A stretch of 64,000 bases of DNA from the NCBI GenBank assembly GCA_020637595.1, contig JACKKE010000001.1:310001-374000 (forward strand), written 5' to 3'. Shown here in pieces: positions 1 to 8,620 of this stretch. The notes under the pieces are model-generated. The model was not told the origin of the DNA. It searched no databases and saw only the letters and a program-made list of their open reading frames with translations. The first letter of the stretch is position 1. Every line of letters starts with the position of its first letter. Origin of the DNA: Rhodobacter sp. (GTDB taxonomy: Bacteria > Pseudomonadota > Alphaproteobacteria > Rhodobacterales > Rhodobacteraceae). The translations under genes were made by a program, and so were the position numbers.

Positions 1-701
1 CCGAGTGCCTGCCGGGCTGGCGGGTGATCGCCTGGGATGCGCCGGGCTATGGCAAATCCGTGCCGTTGACGGTGGACTGGCCCGTGGCGCGGGACTATGC
101 GCAGGCTCTTGAAGGTCTGACAAATGTCATTGGCCTGACCAAATTTCATCTGGTCGGACACTCTCTGGGCACGCTGATCGGGGCATCTTATGCACGAAAT
201 TATCCACAGGCTGCAAAAAGTCTGACATTAACGAGCTGCGCGCAGGGCGGTGGTGTGACCCCCGGTGCGGCGCTGGCGGCTGCGCATCAAGCGCGTATCA
301 ACGACCTGCAAGAGGTTGGGGCAGAAAAGTTTTCCGAAATCCGCTCTCCCCGCCTGGTTTATCGCCCTGAGGCGAATCCCGCTCTGGTGGCGCAGGTGAG
401 GGCGGCGATGGCGACGGTGACCCTGCCGGGTTATGCACAGGCCGTGCGGATGCTGGCCGCGGGCGATCTGACGGCCGACTGCGCCGAGATATCCACAGGC
501 ACCGCGGTGGTCGTCGGCGCCGAAGACATTGTCACCCCGCCGGCGCAGTCCGAACGCGCCTTTGCGGCCCTGAAAAACCCCCGCGGCCTGACCGTGGTGC
601 CCGGTTGCGGCCATGCGCTGCCCCTGCAGGCGCCGCTTGCGCTGGCCCAGATCATCCGCGCGCAGGCCGAAACCTGTGCCGACCAAGGAGCGACGCCATG
701 A
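1..701 (+). CDS. alpha/beta hydrolase, 5'-truncated by window edge
   Basis: The reading frame is open from base 3, so the gene begins upstream of the window. The visible part has the alpha/beta-hydrolase nucleophile elbow GHSLG, an Asp-containing strand (VVVGAEDIVTPP) and the C-terminal catalytic His in GCGHALPLQ. The fold family covers carbon-carbon hydrolases, esterases and haloperoxidases. The gene after it encodes an extradiol ring-cleaving dioxygenase, so a meta-cleavage-product hydrolase is a reasonable inference, but no residue here fixes the substrate. Its stop codon overlaps the next start (ATGA at 698-701), which shows translational coupling within one operon. Confidence 0.85.
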   Translation, partial: ECLPGWRVIAWDAPGYGKSVPLTVDWPVARDYAQALEGLTNVIGLTKFHLVGHSLGTLIGASYARNYPQAAKSLTLTSCAQGGGVTPGAALAAAHQARINDLQEVGAEKFSEIRSPRLVYRPEANPALVAQVRAAMATVTLPGYAQAVRMLAAGDLTADCAEISTGTAVVVGAEDIVTPPAQSERAFAALKNPRGLTVVPGCGHALPLQAPLALAQIIRAQAETCADQGATP

Positions 702-1618
702 GTGAATTCCTCGTAGGTGCCCTGCGTGGCATCGTGATGCGCGGCCCGGCGATCACCGCCACAAAAGGCTTCTATACCGATATGTGGGGCCTGGGCCTGG
801 CGCAGGAAGAGGCGGATACCGTCTGGTTGCGCGGCACCGGGGGCAACGCCTTTCTCTATGGGCTCAAGGACGGGCCGGTCTTCGGTATCGAATACGTCGA
901 CTTCGCGATGGACGACCGCGCGCAGGTCGACCGGCTCTATGCGCATGCCGTGGCCGAGGGGGCGCGCGTATCCGGAACCCCGGCAGCGTTTGACGATTGG
1001 GTCGGCGGTTGGGGCTTCGAGATCCTCGACCCCGATAACCGCCGCCTGCGGTTCCGCGCCGAGGCGCGCAGCCTGCCCGAGGCCCCGGAATGGGCACGCC
1101 CGCGCAAGGTCAGCCATGTGGTGCTGAACACCGCCGATATGGAGGGGCTCGAGGCGTGGTATCGCCGCGTGCTGGGCTTCCGCGTGTCGGATTACAGCGC
1201 CGACCAGATGGTGTTCCTGCGCTGCGCCTCGGATCACCATTCGATCGCCCTGGTGCGGGCGCATTACCCGTCGGTCAACCACGTCGCCTTCGAGTTGCCG
1301 ACGATCAACGAGTTCATGCGCTCGATCGGGCGGATGAAAGAGCGTGGCATCCATCCGACCTGGGGTCCGGGGCGGCACGGGCCGGGCAACAACCCGTTCG
1401 CCTATTTCGTCTCGCCCTCGGGGTTCTGCATCGAGTTCACGACCGAACTCGAAACCATCGATGAGGCCACGCATCAGGCGCAGGTCTGGCCGCGCGATGT
1501 CCCCGAGAAAATGGACCGCTGGATGACCGCCGGCGCGCCCACCGCGGCGCAGCGCATGGTGATGCAGGGCCGCCCGGATCCGGGCTTTCCGAATTTCGGC
1601 AAAGGAGACGGCGCATGA
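698..1618 (+). CDS. VOC-family extradiol ring-cleavage dioxygenase
   Basis: A 306-residue protein of two vicinal-oxygen-chelate modules, about residues 1-130 and 138-290. The C-terminal module carries His140 (VSHVVLNT), His195 (VNHVAFEL) and Glu246 (CIEFTTELE). This is the 2-His-1-carboxylate iron site and spacing of type I extradiol dioxygenases such as catechol 2,3-dioxygenase. The start at 698 is chosen because it overlaps the upstream stop and follows AAGGAG; an in-frame start at 605 would run deep into the hydrolase gene. It probably opens a catecholic ring whose product the neighbouring hydrolase or decarboxylase processes. The substrate is unknown, and other VOC activities are possible. 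Confidence 0.8.
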   Translation: MSEFLVGALRGIVMRGPAITATKGFYTDMWGLGLAQEEADTVWLRGTGGNAFLYGLKDGPVFGIEYVDFAMDDRAQVDRLYAHAVAEGARVSGTPAAFDDWVGGWGFEILDPDNRRLRFRAEARSLPEAPEWARPRKVSHVVLNTADMEGLEAWYRRVLGFRVSDYSADQMVFLRCASDHHSIALVRAHYPSVNHVAFELPTINEFMRSIGRMKERGIHPTWGPGRHGPGNNPFAYFVSPSGFCIEFTTELETIDEATHQAQVWPRDVPEKMDRWMTAGAPTAAQRMVMQGRPDPGFPNFGKGDGA

Positions 1619-2403
1619 AACCGCCCTATGAGGGTCAGGTCGCGGTGGTGACGGGCGGCAGTTCCGGCATCGGGCTGGCGACGGTGCAGCTGCTGTTGGA
1701 GCAGGGCGCGAAGGTCGCGCTGTGTGCACGCGGCGAGGGGCGTCTGATGGACGTGGCCGCCGTTCTGGCGCGCGATTTCGGCGCGGACCGGGTGCTGGCG
1801 CAGGCGGTGAATGTGCTGGACGGGGCGGCGGTTACCGCCTTTGCCGAGGCCGTGCAGGCGCGGTTCGGCACCGTCGACCTGCTGGTGAACAACGCCGGTC
1901 AGGGCCGGGTCAGCACCTTTGCGGACACCACCGACGACGCCTGGCGCGAGGAATACGAGCTGAAGCTCTTCAGCCAGATCAACCCGACGCGCGCCTTCCT
2001 GCCGATGCTGCGCGCTTCGAATGGGGCGATCGTGGCGGTCAACTCGCTGCTGTCCTACCAGCCCGAGCCGCATATGGTCTGCACCTCGTCGGCCCGCGCT
2101 GGTGTGCAGAACCTCTTGAAATCGCTCAGCGTCGAGCTGGCGCCGGAGGTCCGCGTCAACTCGATCCTGCTGGGGCTGGTGGGGTCCGGCCAATGGACCC
2201 GCCGCTTTGCCGCGCGCGAGGACCAGTCGATCAGCCGCGAACAGTGGTATGCCGATCTTGCGCGCAAGAAGGGCATTCCGCTGGGCCGTCTGGGCGACCC
2301 CGCCGAAGCCGCCGCCGCCATCGTCTTTCTGGGGTCGCGGGCGGCCAGTTACATCACCGGTGCGCAGCTCGAGGTTTCGGGCGGCCTGTCGCGTTACATC
2401 TGA
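1615..2403 (+). CDS. SDR-family oxidoreductase with atypical active site
   Basis: A 262-residue Rossmann protein. It has the SDR cofactor glycine motif TGGSSGIG near residue 13, NNAG near residue 93, a Ser strand (VNSLLSYQP) and the usual C-terminal GAQLEVSGG end. Where classical SDRs have YxxxK, this protein reads TSSARAG, aligning Thr and Arg with the catalytic Tyr and Lys. The fold and cofactor site are therefore clear, but dehydrogenase chemistry by the standard mechanism is doubtful. It overlaps the previous gene by 4 bases and sits 12 bases before the ThDP enzyme gene, inside the catabolic operon. Confidence 0.82.
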   Translation: MKPPYEGQVAVVTGGSSGIGLATVQLLLEQGAKVALCARGEGRLMDVAAVLARDFGADRVLAQAVNVLDGAAVTAFAEAVQARFGTVDLLVNNAGQGRVSTFADTTDDAWREEYELKLFSQINPTRAFLPMLRASNGAIVAVNSLLSYQPEPHMVCTSSARAGVQNLLKSLSVELAPEVRVNSILLGLVGSGQWTRRFAAREDQSISREQWYADLARKKGIPLGRLGDPAEAAAAIVFLGSRAASYITGAQLEVSGGLSRYI

Positions 2404-2415
2404 GGGAGAGGGCCA

Positions 2416-4086
2416 ATGAAGATGGACCCCGTGACCAGCGTCGAGACCGTGGGCGAATTCATCGCCCGCTATCTGGCGGATATCGGCGTGACGACCGCTT
2501 TCGGCGTGATCTCGATCCACAACATGCCGATCCTGGATGCCATCGCGCGTCAGGGCCGCATCCGCTTTGTCCCGGCGCGGGGCGAGGCGGGGGCGATGAA
2601 CATGGCCGACGCCTATGCACGGGTGTCGGGCAAGATGGGGGTGGTGTTCACCTCGACCGGGACGGCGGCGGGCAACGCGGCCGGGGCCCAGGTCGAGGCG
2701 CTGACGGCGGGGACGTCGCTGTTGCACATCACCTCGACGGTAGACGTGGCCTTTGCCGACCGTGACCGCGCGCCGATCCATGATGTGCCGCGTCAGCCCG
2801 AGATGCTGAAAGGTATTTCAAAGGCTTACGTGAGGATGTGGAGCGCGGGCGGGGCGATCGGCGCGTTGACGGCGGCGGTTTCGGCGGCGATCAGTGCCCC
2901 GGCAGGTCCGGTCAGCCTGGAAATCCCGGTCGATGTGCAGCGCACGCCGATGCCCGCGGCATCAGCGGTCTTTGCGCCGGTGCCGCAGCGCCCGGCCGCG
3001 TCCGAGGCGGCGCTTGATGCGCTGGCGGCGATGATCCTGTCCGCGCGCCGGCCGATGCTGTGGCTGGGCGGCGGTGCCCGCGGGGCCGAGGCCGAGGCCG
3101 AAGAACTGGTGCGCCGCGGCTTTGCCGCCGTGACCTCGACCCAGGGGCGCGGCGTCGTGGCCGAGGACAATCCGGCGAACCTCGGGGCCTTCAACATGAC
3201 GCCCGAGGCGCAGGCGCTCTATCTGCGGTCGGACTTCATGCTGGTGGTGGGCTCGCGCCTACGCGGCAACGAGACGCTGAACAACAAGATGCGGCTGCCG
3301 CGTCCGCTGGCGCAGATCGACGCCGAACCCAGCCAGGGCGGGCGCAACTATCCGGTCGATCTGTTCGTGCATGGCGATGCGGCCGTGACCCTGCGCGGCT
3401 TGCTGGCGCGGTTGCCCGAGACGTTGGACGTCGATCCGAACATGGCCTTCGAGGTCGCGACCGCCCGGGCGCAATCCGAAGGCGCGCTGCGCTCGCGGCT
3501 TGGCCCTTACGAGGCCGTGGCCGAGGCCCTGACCGAGCGCGTCTCGGCCGGGCGCCTGCCCTGGGTGCGCGACGTGACGATCTCGAACTCGACTTTTGGC
3601 AACCGCTATGTCCGCGTGGCCGAACCGCGTCTGGGCGTGCATGCGCTGGGGGGCGGCATCGGTCAGGGCGTGGCGATGGGGATCGGGGCTGCGTTGGCCA
3701 CCGACACCAAGGCGGTGGTCCTGCTGGGCGACGGTGGCACGCAGCTGGGCATCGCCGAGATGATCACCGCGGTCGAGGAAAACGCACCGCTGGTCTATGT
3801 GCTGATGAACGACAAGGCCTATGGCGTGATCCGCAACATCCAGGATGCGCAGTATGACAGCCGCTATCACTATTCGGCGCTGCACACTCCCGATTTCGCC
3901 GCGCATTGCGCCGCCATCGGCCTGCCGCATCGGGTGATCCGCGATGTCGACGATTTCGCCGGCGCGCTGGATGCGGCCCTGGCCGCCGAGGGGCCGCAGC
4001 TGATCGAGATCGACATGATCGCCATCGGCCCCTTTGCCGAAAGCTTCGCGGGCCCGCCCGCGGGGGCTGCCGGAAAGGTCGCCTGA
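2416..4086 (+). CDS. ThDP-dependent enzyme, acetolactate synthase/decarboxylase family
   Basis: A 556-residue protein with the three-domain order of the acetolactate synthase, benzoylformate decarboxylase and oxalyl-CoA decarboxylase family. The N-terminal pyrimidine domain carries the activating Glu in PARGEAGAMNMADAYAR (about residues 55-72). A central domain follows, then a C-terminal pyrophosphate domain with GDGGTQLGIAEM ending at MNDKAYG, the GDG-N metal and diphosphate motif. The likely reaction is decarboxylation or carboligation of a 2-oxo acid. The following gene encodes an aldehyde dehydrogenase two positions on, which would oxidise an aldehyde product. An aspDH-ALDH-decarboxylase-SDR grouping also occurs around the PA3505 aspartate dehydrogenase locus of Pseudomonas aeruginosa (recalled, not checked). 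Confidence 0.82.
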   Translation: MKMDPVTSVETVGEFIARYLADIGVTTAFGVISIHNMPILDAIARQGRIRFVPARGEAGAMNMADAYARVSGKMGVVFTSTGTAAGNAAGAQVEALTAGTSLLHITSTVDVAFADRDRAPIHDVPRQPEMLKGISKAYVRMWSAGGAIGALTAAVSAAISAPAGPVSLEIPVDVQRTPMPAASAVFAPVPQRPAASEAALDALAAMILSARRPMLWLGGGARGAEAEAEELVRRGFAAVTSTQGRGVVAEDNPANLGAFNMTPEAQALYLRSDFMLVVGSRLRGNETLNNKMRLPRPLAQIDAEPSQGGRNYPVDLFVHGDAAVTLRGLLARLPETLDVDPNMAFEVATARAQSEGALRSRLGPYEAVAEALTERVSAGRLPWVRDVTISNSTFGNRYVRVAEPRLGVHALGGGIGQGVAMGIGAALATDTKAVVLLGDGGTQLGIAEMITAVEENAPLVYVLMNDKAYGVIRNIQDAQYDSRYHYSALHTPDFAAHCAAIGLPHRVIRDVDDFAGALDAALAAEGPQLIEIDMIAIGPFAESFAGPPAGAAGKVA

Positions 4087-4883
4087 TGCATCTGGGACTG
4101 ATCGGATACGGCAACATCGCCCGGGGCCTTATTCCGGTGCTGGCACAGGAAGGGGCCGCGCCCGCGCGGCTGACGGTGCTGGCCCAGCCCGGGCGCGAGG
4201 CGGCGGCGCAGGCCGCGCTGCCGGGGGCCGAGGTCGTCACCGAAGTCGCGGCACTGATCGCCGCTGCGCCGGATCTGGTCGCGGAATGCGCCGGGCAGGG
4301 CGCGGTGGCGGCGCATCTGCCGGCGGTGCTGGCGGCGGGGATCGACACGGTGGTGGCGTCGATCGGCGCGCTGGCCGATGCCGCGCTGCACGATGCCGCG
4401 ACCGAGGCCGCGCGCCGGGGCGGGGCGCGGATGATCCTGCCCGCCGGCGCGGTCGGTGGCATCGACATCCTTGCCGCGCTGCGCCCTTCCGGGATCGCGT
4501 CCGTCACCTATACCGGCCGCAAGCCGCCGCGCGCCTGGGCGGGAACCCCGGCCGAGGGGCTGCTGGATCTGGCTGCGCTGACCGATGAGGCCGTGTTCTT
4601 CTCCGGCACCGCCCGCGAGGCCGCGTTGCAATATCCGAAGAACGCCAATGTCGCCGCCACCGTGGCGCTGGCCGGCGCGGGGCTCGAGGCAACGCGCGTG
4701 CGTCTGATCGCCGACCCCGCGATCAGCGCCAATGTGCATGAGATCGCGGTGCAGGCCGGGGCCGCCGAATTCACCATCCGCATCACCGGGCACCCTTCGC
4801 CCGATAACCCGAAAACCTCGCTCACCACGGTTTATTCCGTCGCGCGCGAGATCCTGAACCGCAGCCGCGAGGTGGCGATATGA
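4086..4883 (+). CDS. nadX: aspartate dehydrogenase-like NAD(P) enzyme (NadX family)
   Basis: A 265-residue protein starting at the ATG of a TGATG overlap with the previous gene. The N-terminus has the Rossmann motif GLIGYGNIARGL, and the C-terminal half reads QYPKNANVAATVALAG and TGHPSPDNPKTS, signatures of the L-aspartate dehydrogenase family. That family oxidises aspartate to iminoaspartate or runs in reverse as a reductive aminase. The setting is a catabolic operon without nadA or nadC, so a role in NAD synthesis is unlikely. A degradative dehydrogenase or imine reductase role is inferred. The symbol marks the family, not proven function. Confidence 0.75.
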   Translation: MHLGLIGYGNIARGLIPVLAQEGAAPARLTVLAQPGREAAAQAALPGAEVVTEVAALIAAAPDLVAECAGQGAVAAHLPAVLAAGIDTVVASIGALADAALHDAATEAARRGGARMILPAGAVGGIDILAALRPSGIASVTYTGRKPPRAWAGTPAEGLLDLAALTDEAVFFSGTAREAALQYPKNANVAATVALAGAGLEATRVRLIADPAISANVHEIAVQAGAAEFTIRITGHPSPDNPKTSLTTVYSVAREILNRSREVAI

Positions 4884-6358
4884 CCGAGCTTCCTGACGGG
4901 CGCCTTTATCTGGCCGGCGACTGGGTCGCGGGGCAGGGCGATGAAATCACGTCCTATTTCCCGCACGACGGCAGCGTGAACCGCGTGCTGTGCGGGGCCA
5001 GCGCCGCGCAGGTGGATCAGGCGATCGCCCGCGCCAAGGCCGCGCAGGCCGACCCCGCCTGGCGCGGGATGAAGCCGCATGAGCGCGCGCGCATCCTCTA
5101 CCGCATCGCCGACGGGATCGAGGGCAACATCGCCCGCATCAGCGAGATCCAGAGCCGCGACACCGGCAAGACCCTGCGCGAGACCGCAGCCCTGGCCGCC
5201 AGCGCCGCCGGCACCTTCCGCTACATGGGCGCGGCGCTGGAGACACTCGACGACACGATGACCGTGCCGCGCGCTGACACTCTGACACTTAGTGTCCATG
5301 AGCCGCTCGGCGTCATTGGCGCGATCACGCCGTGGAATTCACCCATCGCCTCGGACGCGCAGAAACTCGCGCCGGCGCTGGCCGCGGGCAATGCGGTGAT
5401 CCTGAAGCCCGCCAGCTGGTCGCCGCTGACCGCGCTGGAACTGGCGCGGATCGTCGATCAGGCGGGACTGCCCAAGGGGCTGTTGTCGGTGCTGCCCGGA
5501 TCGGGGCGCGAGGTCGGCAACCGTCTGGTCGAGCACCCGGACATCGCCAAGATCAGCTTTACCGGCGGCACCGAGACCGGCCGGCGCATCGCCCGGCAGG
5601 CGGCGGACAAACTGATGCCGGTGTCGCTGGAGCTGGGCGGAAAATCCCCCACCATCGTTTTCGAGGATTCCGATATCGCGCTGGCCGTGGCCGGCGTGCT
5701 GTTCGGGATCTTTTCCTCGAGCGGGCAGAGCTGCATCGCCGGCTCGCGCCTCTTCGTTCAGCGGTCGATCTATGACGCCTTCGTCGCCCGGCTGGTCGCC
5801 GCGACCAAGGCGCTGGTCGTGGGCCATCCGTTCGACGCGGCGACCCAGGTCGCGCCGCTGATCCATCCCGACCACCGTGACGCGGTTGCGGGCCATGTCG
5901 CGCAGGCGCTGGCCGACGGGGCCGCGCTGCTCTGCGGTGGCGCGGCGCCTGAGGGCGAGGGGTTCGCGCAGGGCAACTATTACCTGCCGACGATCCTGGC
6001 GGGGCTGCCGAACACGGCGACGCTTTGCCGCGAAGAGGTGTTCGGCCCGGTGCTGGCCGTGCTGCCCTTTGATGACGAGGCCGATGTGATCGCCCAGGGC
6101 AACGACAACGCCTATGGGCTGGCCTGCGGCATCTGGACCCGCGATTTCCCGCGCGCCTATCGCGTCGCCCGGGCGATCACCACCGGCACGGTCTGGATCA
6201 ACACCTATAAACAGTTTTCGATTTCGACGCCGTTTGGCGGCGAAAAGGACGCAGGCGTCGGCCGCGAAAAGGGGCGCGAGGGGATCCGGCAATACATGGC
6301 GCAGAAATCGCTCTATGTCGATCTGACCGGGCGTCCGCACCCCTGGGCGAGGCTCTGA
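4880..6358 (+). CDS. NAD(P)-dependent aldehyde dehydrogenase
   Basis: A 492-residue member of the ALDH superfamily at full family length. It shows the substrate-channel motif ITPWNSP, the NAD-binding FTGGTETGR, the general base in LELGGKSP and the catalytic cysteine in SSGQSCIAGSR. It overlaps the preceding gene by 4 bases and shares one base with the next, so co-translation is likely. It should convert an aldehyde, perhaps released by the ThDP enzyme, to its carboxylate. The substrate is not readable from sequence. Confidence 0.88.
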   Translation: MTELPDGRLYLAGDWVAGQGDEITSYFPHDGSVNRVLCGASAAQVDQAIARAKAAQADPAWRGMKPHERARILYRIADGIEGNIARISEIQSRDTGKTLRETAALAASAAGTFRYMGAALETLDDTMTVPRADTLTLSVHEPLGVIGAITPWNSPIASDAQKLAPALAAGNAVILKPASWSPLTALELARIVDQAGLPKGLLSVLPGSGREVGNRLVEHPDIAKISFTGGTETGRRIARQAADKLMPVSLELGGKSPTIVFEDSDIALAVAGVLFGIFSSSGQSCIAGSRLFVQRSIYDAFVARLVAATKALVVGHPFDAATQVAPLIHPDHRDAVAGHVAQALADGAALLCGGAAPEGEGFAQGNYYLPTILAGLPNTATLCREEVFGPVLAVLPFDDEADVIAQGNDNAYGLACGIWTRDFPRAYRVARAITTGTVWINTYKQFSISTPFGGEKDAGVGREKGREGIRQYMAQKSLYVDLTGRPHPWARL

Positions 6359-7506
6359 TGCCCAGCGTTGCGATCATCGGGTCGGGCCCCTCGGGCTGCT
6401 ATGCGGCGCAGGCGCTGGCCAAGGCCCGCCCGGATGTCTCCATCACGATTTTCGACGCCTTGCCAGTGCCTTACGGTCTGATCCGCTATGGCGTCGCGCC
6501 GGACCATCAGGGCACCAAGGCGGTGATCCGCCAGTTCGAACGCCTGTTCGAGCGGCAGGGCGTGCGCTTTGCCGGCAATGTCACGCTGGGCCGCGACGTG
6601 ACGCTGGAGGCGCTGCGCGACGGCTTCGATGCGGTGGTGTTGGCGACCGGGTTGCACGATGACCTCCGGCTGGGCATCGCCGGCGAGGATCTGCCCGGCG
6701 TGCACGGTTCGGGCGCGGTGACGCGCGCCTGGAACGGCTGGCCGGGGGCCGAGGCCCCGGCGATCGGCCGCCGCGTGGTGGTGATCGGCAACGGCAATGT
6801 CGCGGTCGATCTGGTGCGCCTCCTGGCCAAGACACCCGAGGAGATGGAGGGTTCGGACCTCGTGCTGCCGCCCGGCACCGGGGTTCAGGAGATCACCATC
6901 ACCGGGCGCTCGCCCGCCGAGGCCGCGAAATTCGACCCGGTGATGCTGCGGGAACTGGGCAAACTGACAGATTGTGCGATTTCTGTTCAGGATGTCAGTT
7001 CTGGCGAGGGGAAGACCGTCGAGGCCCTGCAGGCGCTGGACGGGCACGCGCCCGAAGGGGCGCGCAAACGTCTGACGTTCCGTTTCGGCATGACCCCGGC
7101 GCGCATTCTGGGGCAGACGGCGGTCGAGGGCGTGGAATTCACTGACGGCACGGTGATCCCGGCCGATACCGTGGTGACCGCGATCGGCTTTGACGGTGCA
7201 CGCGCCGCGTGCGATGCCGAGGGGGTGGTCGCGCCGGGCCTCTATGCCACCGGCTGGTGCCGGCGCGGCCCGCGTGGCACGATCCCGGAAAACCGTGCGG
7301 ATGCGATGGCGGTCGCCGCGCGCATCGCCGCGGATCTTCCCGAAGGCCCCGGAAAACCCGGCTTTGCACCGGATTGTGCGACCGGCTATGACGGCTGGCA
7401 ACGCATTGATGCCGCTGAAAGAACCGCCGCGCCCGAAGGCCGGGTGCGGGCCAAGATCACGACGCTTGCGGGGCTTCTGGCCCTGGCCAAAGACGGAGAG
7501 ACCTGA
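6358..7506 (+). CDS. adrenodoxin/ferredoxin-NADP+ reductase-type flavoprotein
   Basis: A 382-residue flavoprotein. It has an N-terminal FAD motif IIGSGPSGCYAAQ, then PYGLIRYGVAPDHQGTK, the fingerprint of adrenodoxin-reductase/FprA enzymes, and a second dinucleotide fold at VVVIGNGNVAVDLVRLL for NADPH. It is shorter than typical FprA (about 450 residues), mainly in the C-terminal half. The next gene encodes a flavodoxin, so the pair looks like an NADPH-to-flavodoxin chain feeding an oxygenase. No cytochrome P450 or Rieske oxygenase is in view; such a partner would have to lie left of the window. Confidence 0.8.
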   Translation: MPSVAIIGSGPSGCYAAQALAKARPDVSITIFDALPVPYGLIRYGVAPDHQGTKAVIRQFERLFERQGVRFAGNVTLGRDVTLEALRDGFDAVVLATGLHDDLRLGIAGEDLPGVHGSGAVTRAWNGWPGAEAPAIGRRVVVIGNGNVAVDLVRLLAKTPEEMEGSDLVLPPGTGVQEITITGRSPAEAAKFDPVMLRELGKLTDCAISVQDVSSGEGKTVEALQALDGHAPEGARKRLTFRFGMTPARILGQTAVEGVEFTDGTVIPADTVVTAIGFDGARAACDAEGVVAPGLYATGWCRRGPRGTIPENRADAMAVAARIAADLPEGPGKPGFAPDCATGYDGWQRIDAAERTAAPEGRVRAKITTLAGLLALAKDGET

Positions 7507-7964
7507 TGCAGATCGCCATCCTTTACGGCACCGAAACCGGCAATGCCGAGATGCTGGCCGAGGATATCGCCGCGCACCTGGATGACCACGACACCAGCGT
7601 GACCAATCTCAGCGACATGGATCCGGCCGATTTCACCGCCGGCACGCTCTATCTGATCGTCACCTCGACCTATGGCGACGGCGAGCTGCCGGCCTCGGCC
7701 AAACCCTTCGAGGAGGCGATGCAGGCGGCCGGTCCCGATCTGTCGGGCATCCATTTCGCGGTCTTCGGCATGGGCGATTCCGAATACGAGGAAACCTTCA
7801 ACTTCGGTGGCAAGCGCATCGAAGAGCTGATGAAGGGCGCCGGCGCGACGATGCTGGGCGCGCGCGTGACGCATGACGCCTCGGGCGCGGATATGGCCGA
7901 GGATCTGGCCTTTCCCTGGGCCGAGGCCGTGGTGGCCGAGGCCGAACCCGCGCTGGCGGCTTGA
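7506..7964 (+). CDS. short-chain flavodoxin (MioC/cindoxin-like)
   Basis: A 152-residue flavodoxin. The FMN phosphate loop is YGTETGNAEMLAED near residue 6, and the isoalloxazine loops are STYGDGELP and FGMGDSEYEETF. This is the short MioC/cindoxin class, also found as the FMN domain of P450 reductases. It overlaps the reductase gene by one base, the usual layout for a reductase-flavodoxin pair serving a P450. The cineole P450 system (P450cin with cindoxin) is a known precedent; transfer of that role here is inference. Confidence 0.83.
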   Translation: MQIAILYGTETGNAEMLAEDIAAHLDDHDTSVTNLSDMDPADFTAGTLYLIVTSTYGDGELPASAKPFEEAMQAAGPDLSGIHFAVFGMGDSEYEETFNFGGKRIEELMKGAGATMLGARVTHDASGADMAEDLAFPWAEAVVAEAEPALAA

Positions 7965-8554
7965 TGCGCGCGGCCGAGATCCGCGAGCGGCTGCGCGCGC
8001 CCTGGGTGCATGGCCAGGCGCTGGACCTGCGCGGGCTCGTCGTGGCCGAGGCGCTGGACCTCTCGGGGCTGGCGCTGTTCGGCGCGGATTTCACCGGCAG
8101 CCGGTTCGAGGGCGGGGTGATCGCGCGGGGGGCGCGGTTTGACGGGCTCAGCTGGTTCAGCGACTGCCACTTTGCCAGCGCCGATTTCAGCGGTGCGTTA
8201 TTCGTCAATGACGCGCGGTTTGACAACGCGACCTTCGCCACCGCGCCCCAGTTCCACGACGCCGAATTCCGTGGCATCGCCCGGTTCGACGGCGCAACCA
8301 TGCCCGGCGGTGATTTCCGGGCGCTGACCTGCTATGGCAATGCGGCCTTTGCCGGGGTCGACGGCGGGGCGCTGGACCTGTCGGGCAGTGAATTCCTGGG
8401 CGGGTTCTGGGCGCAAACGGCGCAGTTCGCCCCCGGCGCGCGGTTCGACGACACGCAGGTGCATGGCCGGCTCTGGCTGCGCCGCGCGCGGCTGGGCAAC
8501 GCTGCACTGACCCCCGGCGCGTTCGGCTTGTGCTACGGCTACGCCTGGACCTGA
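7964..8554 (+). CDS. pentapeptide-repeat-like protein
   Basis: A 196-residue protein built of loose five-residue repeats with the A(D/N)F / ARF pattern: GADFTGSRF, ASADFSGALF, DARFDNATF, AEFRGIARF, ATMPGGDF. These predict a right-handed beta-helix. The ATG at 7964 overlaps the flavodoxin stop and is preferred to a TTG three bases earlier. It is probably the last gene of the catabolic operon. Pentapeptide proteins range from gyrase-protecting proteins to scaffolds with no known activity; nothing here identifies a partner. Confidence 0.68.
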   Translation: MRAAEIRERLRAPWVHGQALDLRGLVVAEALDLSGLALFGADFTGSRFEGGVIARGARFDGLSWFSDCHFASADFSGALFVNDARFDNATFATAPQFHDAEFRGIARFDGATMPGGDFRALTCYGNAAFAGVDGGALDLSGSEFLGGFWAQTAQFAPGARFDDTQVHGRLWLRRARLGNAALTPGAFGLCYGYAWT

Positions 8555-8620
8555 GCCCGCGATTGCCAAGCCCCGGACGCCCGGACTAGAGTTGTCCGTC
8601 ACGTCCAAGAGCGGGGAAAC

